Assembly: GCF_000834055.1 (NCBI RefSeq)
Contig: NZ_JXSQ01000016.1
Location: 1-64,000 of the forward strand
DNA from: Leucobacter komagatae
Lineage (GTDB): Bacteria; Actinomycetota; Actinomycetes; Actinomycetales; Microbacteriaceae
Length of the DNA stretch: 64,000 bases
Reading direction: 5' to 3'
Shown: positions 36,754 through 45,000 of the stretch, one piece after another
How the letters are laid out: every line of letters begins with the position of its first letter
Numbering within the stretch: the first letter of the stretch is position 1
Translations under genes and position numbers: made by a program
The notes under the pieces: model-generated
The model's database searches: none
What the model saw: only the letters and a program-made list of their open reading frames with translations
What the model was told of the DNA's origin: nothing

Positions 36754-37650
36754 GACAACAACAGTCGCAATTCATACGCAGGGCCTCCGGGCGAAGTCCG
36801 AGACGAAGGCCGTCAGCGCATTCTCGCTGCTTATCCGCAACCCCTCCGCGATGGTAGGCGCAGCGTGATCCTCTTCTGGACGCTCGGCGGGATCGTGACA
36901 GCATTCTGGAGCCCCTACCCGCCAAACATGACCGGAGCCGGTCCGCTGCTTGAGCCACCGAGCTGGGAGCACCTCTTCGGCACGGACAACTTCGGCCGCG
37001 ACATCCTCTCCCGGGTGCTCGCCGGCGCACGCGTCTCGCTGTGGACTGGCCTGCTCGCCGTCGCGCTCTCGCTGGTGATCGGGGTGCCGATTGGCGCGAT
37101 CGCCGGCTACTTCCGCGGCAGCGTCGGCATGGTGCTCATGCGCCTCATGGACATGCTGCTCGCGTTTCCCTCGCTGCTGCTCGCGATGACCCTCGCGGTC
37201 GCCCTCGGCCCGGGCCTCTCCTCGGCAATGATCGCCGTCGGCATCGTCGGCATTCCCGAGTTCGCGCGCATCATGTACGGCCAGACAGTCTCGCTCCGCG
37301 AGAAGGACTACGTCGAGGCGTCGCACGCGATCGGCCTGAAGAACAGCGTGATCCTCTTCCGCCACATCCTGCCGAACGGCATCGTGCCCATCATCGTGCG
37401 CTGCGCGCTCGGTATGGGCTACGCGATCCTCACCGCCGCCGCGCTGAGCTTCATCGGCCTCGGCGCGCAGCCCCCGATGGCCGAGTGGGGCGTCATGATC
37501 TCCGATGGCCGCGGCTACATCATCTCCGGCGAGTGGTGGATGACATTCTTCCCCGGCCTCGCGATCGCCTCGTCGATCCTCGGCTTCAACCTCTTCGGCG
37601 ACGGCCTCCGCGACGTCCTCGACCCGCGGCTGCGCACGTCAGCGAAGTAG
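36746..37650 (+). pseudogene. DppC-like permease, split by a 1-base frameshift
   Basis: Second permease of the importer. ATG 36746 opens a 40-codon frame (MPKTTTVAIH to NPSAMVGAA) that stops at TGA 36866; the rest continues one frame over from GTG 36865 as VILFWTLGGIVTAFW to the stop at 37650. Adding one base near 36865 gives a normal 301-residue DppC with the GLKN coupling region. The downstream GTG overlaps the TGA as GTGA, the same overlap used between intact genes here, so a 261-residue product lacking only the cytoplasmic N-terminus could still be made. Confidence 0.85.
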
Positions 37651-37712
37651 CGGCGGGCCCCACCCAACAGCCACCCGAACCACCCACACCACCCACGCAC
37701 CGAAAGGGCACC

Positions 37713-39293
37713 ATGAGAACCAACAAACTCCTCGCGACGGTTGCCATCGCAGCAACCATGGCACTCGCCGTCACCGGCTGTGCGCAGAACGCGAACAACG
37801 CAAACAGCGGCACCGCCGACACAGGCTCGACGCTCAGCATCGCCTATTCGGAGGGCGGCACGACGCTCGACCCCGCTGAGGCCAACGACGGCACCAGCGA
37901 CACGCTCGTGCTCGCTGCCTACGACCAGCTCGTCACCTACGGCACGAAGGAGGAGGGCGGCAAGCGGGTCTCGGACACCTCGACGATCGAGCCGATGCTC
38001 GCCTCAGAGTGGTCGGTTGACGACTCGAACACCGTGTACACCTTCAAGCTCCGCGACGACGTCGTCTTCCAGTCGGGCAAGAAGCTCACCGCCGACGACG
38101 TCGTGAAGTCCTTCGAGCACATCGCGGCCTCGGCCTCGGCGAGCTTCCTCTACGGGATGGCAGGGATCGACTCCGTCGAGAAGACAGGCGATCACGAGGT
38201 CAAGATGACGCTGACCGCGCCGAACCACCTCTTCCTCCAGATCATCCCGATGTACTCGTTCTCGATCCTCGACATGGATCTCGTTGAGGAGAACGGCGGG
38301 GCCGACTGGCTCAAGCAGAACACCGCGGGCTCCGGCCCCTACGTCCTCGACAGCTGGGATCCGGCGAGCGAGGCAAAGCTGCACCGCAACGACGACTACT
38401 GGGGCACCGCACCCGACCTCGAGAAGGTCAACCTCAAGTTCATCGGTGACGCATCGAACCGCCTGCAGCTGCTCACCAAGGGCTCGGTCGACATGGCACT
38501 CGAGGTCGCACCGAAGGATCTCGAGGGGCTCGACGGCAAGGACGGCGTCGTCGTCGACTCGCGTCCGAGCAACAAGATCCTCTACTTCGCGATGAACAAC
38601 AACGTCGCGCCCTTCGACAACGAGAAGGTCCGCCAGGCAGTGACCATGGCGATCCCCTACGACAAGCTGCTGAACGACGTCATGAAGGGGCAGGCGAGCC
38701 CGATGCGCTCGTCGGTCGCAAGCTCGACCCCCGGTTGGACCGACGCTGGCAACAACGCCGAGTACAACCTCGACAGGGCCAAGGAGCTGCTCGCCGAGGC
38801 AGGCTACGCCGACGGCTTCGAGTTCACCTTCACGCTCGGATCCGGCTTCCCCGACTGGAACGACGACGCCGTGCTCATCCAGGCCGAGCTCGCGAAGATC
38901 GGCGTCACCATGAACATCCAGAACATGGCGCGCGCCCAGTTCCTCGAGGCGCTCGCTGAGAAGAACGTTCAGGCGTACATCTCGCGCTGGACCTCGTTCG
39001 TGAACGACCCCGGCTACCACCTCGGCCTCCTGCTCGTCGACTCCGGCACGAGCAACTACGGCAACTACAACAACCCCCGCGTGAACGAGCTGTGGGCGCA
39101 GGCCGCAACCGAGTCCGACGTCGACAAGCGCAACGAGCTCTACGGCGAGATGCAGGAAATCATCAACACGGATTCGCCCTGGGGCTACCTCTACGAGTAC
39201 AACATCGCGGTCACTCACCGCGACGGGCTCGAGGGCTACACCTCGTACCCCGACGGCCTCGTGCGCTTCGCGCAGCTGAGCAAGAGCGAGTAG
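37713..39293 (+). CDS. Extracellular solute-binding lipoprotein (family 5)
   Basis: 526-residue SBP_bac_5 protein that captures the substrate outside the cell. Signal peptide with lipobox AVTGC (Cys 23), then the periplasmic-binding fold beginning STLSIAYSEGGTTLDPA, with ADDVVKSFEHI and ILYFAMNNNVAPFDNEKVRQA typical of the family. ATG with GAAAGGG upstream. The preceding 62 bases are very C-rich. The family covers peptides, nickel and glycosides; the M20 enzyme next door suggests a peptide-like or N-acylated amino-acid substrate. Confidence 0.93.
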   Translation: MRTNKLLATVAIAATMALAVTGCAQNANNANSGTADTGSTLSIAYSEGGTTLDPAEANDGTSDTLVLAAYDQLVTYGTKEEGGKRVSDTSTIEPMLASEWSVDDSNTVYTFKLRDDVVFQSGKKLTADDVVKSFEHIAASASASFLYGMAGIDSVEKTGDHEVKMTLTAPNHLFLQIIPMYSFSILDMDLVEENGGADWLKQNTAGSGPYVLDSWDPASEAKLHRNDDYWGTAPDLEKVNLKFIGDASNRLQLLTKGSVDMALEVAPKDLEGLDGKDGVVVDSRPSNKILYFAMNNNVAPFDNEKVRQAVTMAIPYDKLLNDVMKGQASPMRSSVASSTPGWTDAGNNAEYNLDRAKELLAEAGYADGFEFTFTLGSGFPDWNDDAVLIQAELAKIGVTMNIQNMARAQFLEALAEKNVQAYISRWTSFVNDPGYHLGLLLVDSGTSNYGNYNNPRVNELWAQAATESDVDKRNELYGEMQEIINTDSPWGYLYEYNIAVTHRDGLEGYTSYPDGLVRFAQLSKSE

Positions 39294-39344
39294 CCCAACC
39301 ACCGTCCGCGCCCCGCGCCCCTTACCCGCAGAAAAGAGAGTTCA

Positions 39345-40625
39345 ATGTCACAGGCTTCAACTTGGGAAACACGAGTACTCCAGGCGATCGACGAGTCGTC
39401 CGAGGAGCTGCTCAAGCTCGCCGGTCTCCTCATTCAAACCCCGAGCGAGAACCCCGAGGGAGACTGCACGGAGATTGCCGAGGTCATCTCGGGCCATCTC
39501 ACGCAGTCCGGAGTGGAGACTGAACTCTTCGACGCGGGTGAGGGGCGCATCAGCGTCGTCGCTCACCGCGGCGAGAAGGGCGCGGACGACCGCCACCTCG
39601 TCTTCACGGGGCACCACGATGTCGTGCCCGTCGGCGACCCGAACCGCTGGGACTTCCCGCCGTTCGCCGGCGACGTCGTTGACGGCTGGCTCCGCGGCCG
39701 CGGCGCGAGCGACATGAAGGCTGGCCTCGCCGGCCTCATGCACGCCTACATCGTCTTCGAGCGCCTCGGCGTTCCGCTCAAGGGGAAGCTCTCCTTCGCC
39801 TCGGTCCCCGACGAGGAGACGGGCGGGCCGCTCGGCGCGCACTGGCTCCTCGAGCAGGGCGTGCTCGACGGCGCGACGGGCGGCATCATCGCCGAGCCCG
39901 CCGAGCGCAACCACCCGACGATCGGGCAGAAGGGCAGCAACTGGTTCCGCCTGACGATCCACGGCACGCCGGGGCACGGCAGCCTGCAGCCGCTCCACGG
40001 CGTGAGCGCGAACCTGCTCGGCGCGCGGGCAATCCTCGCGCTGCAGAAGCTTTGGGACATGAAGCCAACGCAGTCTGAGGACCTCAAGCAGCTCATCGCG
40101 GACTCGAAGCAGTACGCCGAGGAGCGCGAGGGCTACGGCCCCGGCATCGGCGACGTGTTCGAGCACGTCACCATCAACGTCGGCAAGATCAGCGGCGGCA
40201 CCTCGACGAACGTCGTCGCCGACACCTGCGTCATCGAGTTCGACACCCGCGTGCCGCTCGGCCTCACGCGCGACGCCGTCAATGAGCGGGTGCGCGAGAT
40301 TCTCGCTGAGGAGGGCATCGAGGCTGAAATCGAGTTCCTCGGTTTCATGAGCGAGCCGAACTGGACGCCACCGACCGACCCGATCGTCGAGATCCTCGTC
40401 GACGCGCTCCGTGACCTCTCCGCCCCCGAGGCGCAGGGTGTTCTCCAGTGGGCCTCCTCCGACGCCCGCACGTTCCGCAGCCACGGGGTCCCCGTCCTGC
40501 AGTACGGCCCAGCCGACCTCAAGACAATCCACAACTTCAACGAGCGGGCGCTGGTGGCCGACGTCGTGCTTGCCGCCAAGGTCTACGCGCTCACCGCGCT
40601 GCGCTACCTCGGTCTCGCTGAATAA
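39345..40625 (+). CDS. M20 family metallopeptidase/amidohydrolase
   Basis: 426-residue ArgE/DapE-type zinc enzyme. GHHDVVPVGDP (metal His and Asp near 90-92), GRGASDMKAGLAG (bridging Asp), PDEETGGPLG (general-base Glu) and a dimerisation domain with HGTPGHGSLQP. Members hydrolyse N-acyl or carbamoyl amino acids or short peptides; the exact substrate is unknown. It directly follows the binding protein (51-base gap) and precedes DUF1177, so it probably acts on the imported compound in the cytoplasm. Confidence 0.92.
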   Translation: MSQASTWETRVLQAIDESSEELLKLAGLLIQTPSENPEGDCTEIAEVISGHLTQSGVETELFDAGEGRISVVAHRGEKGADDRHLVFTGHHDVVPVGDPNRWDFPPFAGDVVDGWLRGRGASDMKAGLAGLMHAYIVFERLGVPLKGKLSFASVPDEETGGPLGAHWLLEQGVLDGATGGIIAEPAERNHPTIGQKGSNWFRLTIHGTPGHGSLQPLHGVSANLLGARAILALQKLWDMKPTQSEDLKQLIADSKQYAEEREGYGPGIGDVFEHVTINVGKISGGTSTNVVADTCVIEFDTRVPLGLTRDAVNERVREILAEEGIEAEIEFLGFMSEPNWTPPTDPIVEILVDALRDLSAPEAQGVLQWASSDARTFRSHGVPVLQYGPADLKTIHNFNERALVADVVLAAKVYALTALRYLGLAE

Positions 40626-40657
40626 CCCTCCGTCGCCTCAACAGAAAGATTCAACGC

Positions 40658-41602
40658 ATGCTTCGCTATGTTCTCGACACCGTCGAGCTCCTCGACACTC
40701 CCAAGACCACCGGAGAGTCGCTCGCCTCGTTTCTGCGCAGCCAGGGCGCTGCCGGCGCGGAAATCTCGGTGAAAACTATCGAGGGCACGAACGGCCTCTC
40801 AACGGACTTTGTTCGCGTGTTCATCCCCGGATCAGACGGAAAGGCCGTCGGTGGATCGGCGCCGACGCTCGGCGTCATCGGGCGCCTCGGCGGCGTCGGT
40901 GCGCGCCCAGAACGCATCGGCTTCGTGTCCGACGGTGACGGCTGCGCTGCGGCACTCGCAGCGGCCGCAAAGCTGCTGAACATGGCTGCGCAGGGCGACG
41001 TGCTCCCGGGCGACGTCATCATCACGACCCATGTCACCGGCTGGGCACCCACCGAACCGCACGACCCGGTACCGTTCATGGGCTCGCCCGTCGACATGGG
41101 CACGATGAACGATCACGAGGTCGAGGAGGCGATGGACGCCATCGTCTCGATCGACACGACGAAGGGCAACCGCACGATCAACCATCGCGGTATCGCGATC
41201 TCGCCAACGGTGAAGTCAGGCTACATTCTTCGGCCGAGCGAGGACCTCGTGAGCGTTGTCGAGACCGTCACTGGCGAGCGCGCAGTCGTCTTCCCGCTCG
41301 CAACCCAGGACATCTCGCCCTACGGCAACAACCTCCACCACGTGAACTCGATCCTGCAGCCCGCCGTCGCAACCGACGCCCCCGTCGTCGGCGTCGCGAT
41401 CACGACGGCGGTGCCCGTCGCCGGCTGCGCGACAGGCGCGAGCCACGCGACCGACATCGAGTTCGCCTCGCGCTTCGCGATCGAAACCGCGAAGTACTTC
41501 GGTGCGGGCCAGATCTCATTCCACGACGCCGAGCAGTTCGCGCACCTCGTGAACCTGTACGGTGAGGCAACCCACCTGCAAACCTTCGGCCGCACCCAGT
41601 AA
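40658..41602 (+). CDS. DUF1177 family protein
   Basis: 314 residues matching the DUF1177 family, for which no activity is established. Distinctive segments: VFIPGSDGKAVGGSAP, GFVSDGDGCAAALAAAAKL, VTGWAPTEPHDPVPFMGS, SIDTTKGNR, and C-terminal GCATGASHATDIEFA. No signal peptide or helix, so cytoplasmic. Conserved-looking His, Asp and Glu suggest an enzyme, but that is inference. It sits inside the transporter operon between the M20 gene and the two ATPases, 32 and 12 bases from its neighbours. Confidence 0.85.
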   Translation: MLRYVLDTVELLDTPKTTGESLASFLRSQGAAGAEISVKTIEGTNGLSTDFVRVFIPGSDGKAVGGSAPTLGVIGRLGGVGARPERIGFVSDGDGCAAALAAAAKLLNMAAQGDVLPGDVIITTHVTGWAPTEPHDPVPFMGSPVDMGTMNDHEVEEAMDAIVSIDTTKGNRTINHRGIAISPTVKSGYILRPSEDLVSVVETVTGERAVVFPLATQDISPYGNNLHHVNSILQPAVATDAPVVGVAITTAVPVAGCATGASHATDIEFASRFAIETAKYFGAGQISFHDAEQFAHLVNLYGEATHLQTFGRTQ

Positions 41603-41614
41603 AGCGAGCACGGC

Positions 41615-42451
41615 ATGTCAGCACTCCTGAAAGTTGAAGATCTCGTCGTCGAGGTGCAAGCCCGGCGCGGCACGAGCACCCCTGTCGACGGCATCAGCTT
41701 CGAGATCCACCGCGGCGAGACCCTCGGGCTCGTCGGCGAGTCAGGCTCCGGAAAGAGCCTCACCGCGATGTCGATTATCAAACTGCTCCCCACGCGCGCG
41801 GTGCAGATGGCCGGAGGCCGAATTCAGCTCGACGGGGTCGACATGGCGTCCTTCTCCCCCAGGCAGATGCGCGACGTCAGGGGCATGCGCATCGGCACTA
41901 TCTTCCAGGAGCCGATGACGGCGCTGAACCCGGCCTTCACGATCGGGTTTCAGATCGCCGAGCCGCTGCGCAGACACCTCGGTCTGAGCAGGGCCGCGGC
42001 GAAGAAGCGCGTCATCGAGCTCCTGGAGATGGTCGGGATCCCCCGCGCGGGCGAAATCGCGAAGTCGTACCCGCACCATCTCTCGGGCGGCATGCGGCAG
42101 CGCGCGATGATCGCAATCGCGATGTCGTGCGAGCCCGACCTGCTCATCGCCGACGAACCCACGACGGCGCTCGACGTCACGACCCAGGCGCAGATCCTCG
42201 ACCTCATCCTCGACCTGCAGGAGGAGCACGGGACCGCGGTGCTCCTCGTGACGCACGACCTCGGCGTCGTCGCCCAGGCGTGCCAGAATGTCACGGTGAT
42301 GCGCCGCGGCACCATCGTCGAGCAGTCGAGCGTCATCGATATCTTTGAGAAGCCGTCGCACCCGTACACCCGGGCGCTGCTCGAGTCGATGCCCGCGCGC
42401 AACGCGGGTGTGGATCGCCTGCCCTATATTGCTGAAGGAGTGTTCGAGTAA
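41615..42451 (+). CDS. Peptide ABC transporter ATPase, DppD-like
   Basis: 278 residues. Walker A GESGSGKSLTAM (about 40-51), signature LSGGMRQRAMIAIA, Walker B DLLIADEPTTALDV, H-loop LVTHDLGV. The C-terminus is shorter than the usual roughly 330 residues, lacking most of the Cys-rich oligopeptide-transporter extension. Pairs with the next gene; its TAA overlaps the following ATG by one base (TAATG). Confidence 0.94.
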   Translation: MSALLKVEDLVVEVQARRGTSTPVDGISFEIHRGETLGLVGESGSGKSLTAMSIIKLLPTRAVQMAGGRIQLDGVDMASFSPRQMRDVRGMRIGTIFQEPMTALNPAFTIGFQIAEPLRRHLGLSRAAAKKRVIELLEMVGIPRAGEIAKSYPHHLSGGMRQRAMIAIAMSCEPDLLIADEPTTALDVTTQAQILDLILDLQEEHGTAVLLVTHDLGVVAQACQNVTVMRRGTIVEQSSVIDIFEKPSHPYTRALLESMPARNAGVDRLPYIAEGVFE

Positions 42452-43305
42452 TGACAGTTCTCGTACGCGCACGAAACCTCGTCAAAGAGTTCCCGCGCCG
42501 CGGCGCGAAGCGGGGCGAGCTCCCGTTCCGGGCCGTGGACGACGTCAGCTTCGACCTGCGCAAGGGTTCGACGCTCGCGATCGTTGGCGAGTCGGGTTCC
42601 GGAAAGTCGACAACCGGCCGGTGCGCCCTGCGGCTCATCGAACCGACATCCGGCGAGGTCCACTTCGACGGCGTCAATCTCATGGACCTCTCCCCCGAGG
42701 AGATGCGCCGCAGGCGTCGCCAGATGCAGATCGTCTTCCAGGACACCTACGCGTCGCTCGACCCGCGCTGGAGCGTCGGCCGCCTGCTCGCCGAGCCGCT
42801 GCAGCTCCACGAGAACCTCAGCAAGGGCGAGGTCAAGCAGCGTGTCGGCGACATGCTCGTGCGCGTCGGGCTCGAAGCGCAGCACGCCGACCGCTACCCC
42901 CACGAGTTCTCTGGCGGTCAGCGCCAGCGCATCGGGATCGCCCGCGCGCTGATGCTCAACCCGCAGCTCGTCGTCTGCGACGAGCCGGTGTCGGCGCTCG
43001 ACGTCTCCGTGCAGGCGCAGGTGCTGAACCTTATGAAGGACCTGCAGGAGGAGCTCGGGCTCAGCTACATCTTCATCTCCCACGACATCTCCGTCGTCGA
43101 GTTCATCGGCGACGACATCATCGTCATGAACAAGGGCAAGGTCGTCGAGCAGGGCGACTGCCGCGAGGTCCTCCGCAACCCGCAGGATCCCTACACCCGC
43201 GCGCTGCTCGCTGCCGTGCCGATCCCCGATCCGCGGCAGGTCTCCGACCGCGAAGAGCGCCGCCGCATCATCGCGGCCGGCCTGCGGGGCCAGCATGCGT
43301 CGTAA
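42451..43305 (+). CDS. Peptide ABC transporter ATPase, DppF-like
   Basis: 284 residues with Walker A GESGSGKSTTGRC, signature FSGGQRQRIGIARAL, Walker B QLVVCDEPVSALDVS and H-loop ISHDISVV. Second ATPase of the importer. Starts on the stop of the DppD-like gene and overlaps the AroM gene by 11 bases, so all three are co-translated. Confidence 0.94.
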   Translation: MTVLVRARNLVKEFPRRGAKRGELPFRAVDDVSFDLRKGSTLAIVGESGSGKSTTGRCALRLIEPTSGEVHFDGVNLMDLSPEEMRRRRRQMQIVFQDTYASLDPRWSVGRLLAEPLQLHENLSKGEVKQRVGDMLVRVGLEAQHADRYPHEFSGGQRQRIGIARALMLNPQLVVCDEPVSALDVSVQAQVLNLMKDLQEELGLSYIFISHDISVVEFIGDDIIVMNKGKVVEQGDCREVLRNPQDPYTRALLAAVPIPDPRQVSDREERRRIIAAGLRGQHAS

Positions 43306-43969
43306 GACGCTCGCGCTCGTCACGATCGGCCAGTCGCCGCGCGTTGACGTCACCCCTGACATCCTGCCGTTCGTCGGCGACGCGCACGTCATCGAGGAGG
43401 GCGCGCTCGACGAGCTCTCCGCGCCCGGGATCGCCGAGCTCGCGCCGCGCGACGGCGAGGGCGTGCTCGTCTCCCGGCTGCGCGACGGCGGCCACGCCGT
43501 GCTTTCCGAGGAGCGGCTGCACCCGCTCGTCGAAACGGCAGTCGCCCGCGCGGTTACCAGGGGTGCCGACGCCGTGCTCATCATCTGCACGGGCAGCATT
43601 GCGGGCATCGAGGCTGCTGTCCCCGTCTACATGGCCGAGTCGCTCGCGCACGGCGCGATGGCCGCGCTCGTCGGGCAGACGCCGCTGACAGTTGTCGCCC
43701 CCGAGCCCGAGCAGGCCGCCGGCATCGGCGGCAGGTGGGCCAAGCGCCTCGGCCGCGAGGTGCGCGTCGTCACCTGTGACCCGTACACGGCGGCCACAGC
43801 GGACTTCGCAGCACTCGGCATGCAGCTCGCGGACGCCCCTCCCGCCTGGGTGTTCCTCGACTGCATCGGCTACTCGGAAGCCATGGCGGACGCGATGCGG
43901 CAGCACCTGGACACGCCCGTGTTCACCGCGCGGGCGCTCGCCGCGCGACTCGTCGTCGCGGCCCTCTAA
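43295..43969 (+). CDS. AroM family protein
   Basis: 224 residues matching the AroM family; the opening LALVTIGQSPRVDVTPDI is characteristic. The name comes from an E. coli gene near aroL, and no reaction is established. The fold, with VLIICTG and VLFLDCIGY-like motifs each holding a Cys, resembles the Asp/Glu/hydantoin racemase superfamily, which uses two Cys residues. The two Cys here (in IICTGSI and FLDCIGYSE) could play that role; this is inference. It is the last gene of the transporter operon. Confidence 0.88.
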   Translation: MRRKTLALVTIGQSPRVDVTPDILPFVGDAHVIEEGALDELSAPGIAELAPRDGEGVLVSRLRDGGHAVLSEERLHPLVETAVARAVTRGADAVLIICTGSIAGIEAAVPVYMAESLAHGAMAALVGQTPLTVVAPEPEQAAGIGGRWAKRLGREVRVVTCDPYTAATADFAALGMQLADAPPAWVFLDCIGYSEAMADAMRQHLDTPVFTARALAARLVVAAL

Positions 43970-44000
43970 CCCGGGTCGGAACCCCGCCGCTTCAAGGTGC

Positions 44001-44006
44001 TACGCT
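44001..44006 (+). promoter_or_regulatory. -10 box, leaderless pabC
   Basis: TACGCT, then CACGCC and ATG at 44013, separating pabC from the AroM operon just upstream. Confidence 0.5.
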
Positions 44007-44012
44007 CACGCC

Positions 44013-44945
44013 ATGGGAACGTCTAACGCCTCCGCGACGCTGCTCGCGGCCGATTCCTTTCGCGTGCGGGTACGCGATGGTGTCGCCGAGGTGCGCGGAT
44101 TCGAGGCTCACCTCGACCGATTCCGCCGCGGCGTTGAAGCGGCGCTCTACCCGAACGCGGCAACAGCTCACGCCAGCGACGGCGCGCACGGAAACCGTCT
44201 TGCCGAGGCAGCACTGCGCGCAATACTCGACACAGCCGCCGAGCCCTCCGCCGCACCGTCGTCAACGCTCACGTGGGAGTCTCCTCTCACCGACCACGAG
44301 CAGATGCAACTCGACAGCTTCATCGAAGAGTCCCGCGACGCGATCCACCGCTTTGGTGAGGGCTTCCCCAGGCTCGAATTCTGGCGCGACGCAGACGGCT
44401 CGTCGCGGCTCGAGTGCACGCTGCGCCCGCTCCCGCAGCTTACGGACTCGCTAGCGCTTCGCAGCGTCATCGCAGAGCCGGGCCCGGTCGACCGCGTGAA
44501 GGGCCCAAACATCGCGCGCTACGCGGCGCTTAACCGCTCACTCGGGGCCGAGGCGCTGCTCGTCGGTGCCGGCGGCCTCGTGCGCGAGGGCGCGACGACG
44601 AGCCTGCTTTTCTGGACCGAGGAGCGCGATGACTCCGGCCACTTCATCGACTTCACCGAGCGGGTCTCTTCGGTGACCGAGGGGATCCTCCGTGCCGCGG
44701 CGGATCAGCGGCTCGTCGGCACGAAGCCGGCCGGCACCCGCTCCGGACGACTGCACGGTGCAACGCCCACTGTCGCCGAGCTGCAGGGGTACGAGGTCTG
44801 GACGCTCAATGCGCTACACGGAATCCGCCCTGCGACCCACATCGACGGACTCGCCCTCCCCGCGTTCAACCCCGCGAGGCTGCAGTGGTTCAGTGAGGCG
44901 CTCGACCGCTCGTGGGAGCCCGTGACGGGCATCGTGGCCAGCTAG
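44013..44945 (+). CDS. pabC: Aminotransferase class IV (PabC-like lyase)
   Basis: 310 residues of the fold-type IV PLP family. VKGPNIARYAALNRS carries the expected catalytic Lys position, and GLVREGATTSLLFWTEE and SSVTEGILRAAA match the class IV pattern. Most likely 4-amino-4-deoxychorismate lyase, which releases pyruvate to give p-aminobenzoate; a branched-chain or D-amino-acid aminotransferase is less likely. The N-terminus has an insertion of variable sequence. It is not linked to pabB but has the same -10 hexamer. Confidence 0.78.
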   Translation: MGTSNASATLLAADSFRVRVRDGVAEVRGFEAHLDRFRRGVEAALYPNAATAHASDGAHGNRLAEAALRAILDTAAEPSAAPSSTLTWESPLTDHEQMQLDSFIEESRDAIHRFGEGFPRLEFWRDADGSSRLECTLRPLPQLTDSLALRSVIAEPGPVDRVKGPNIARYAALNRSLGAEALLVGAGGLVREGATTSLLFWTEERDDSGHFIDFTERVSSVTEGILRAAADQRLVGTKPAGTRSGRLHGATPTVAELQGYEVWTLNALHGIRPATHIDGLALPAFNPARLQWFSEALDRSWEPVTGIVAS

Positions 44946-45000
44946 CCTGTCCCGCATAGTCTGCCGACCGCATACCTCCTGGTGCTTGAGCGCGCGTACC

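Noticed and set aside
36850-36870. Programmed -1 frameshift in the DppC-like gene
   Set aside because: No slippery heptamer or following stem; a one-base loss or GTGA coupling explains it better.
38004-39302. 432-codon minus-strand frame opposite the solute-binding gene
   Set aside because: Val/Leu/Asp-rich shadow without motifs; the plus strand encodes a clear lipoprotein.
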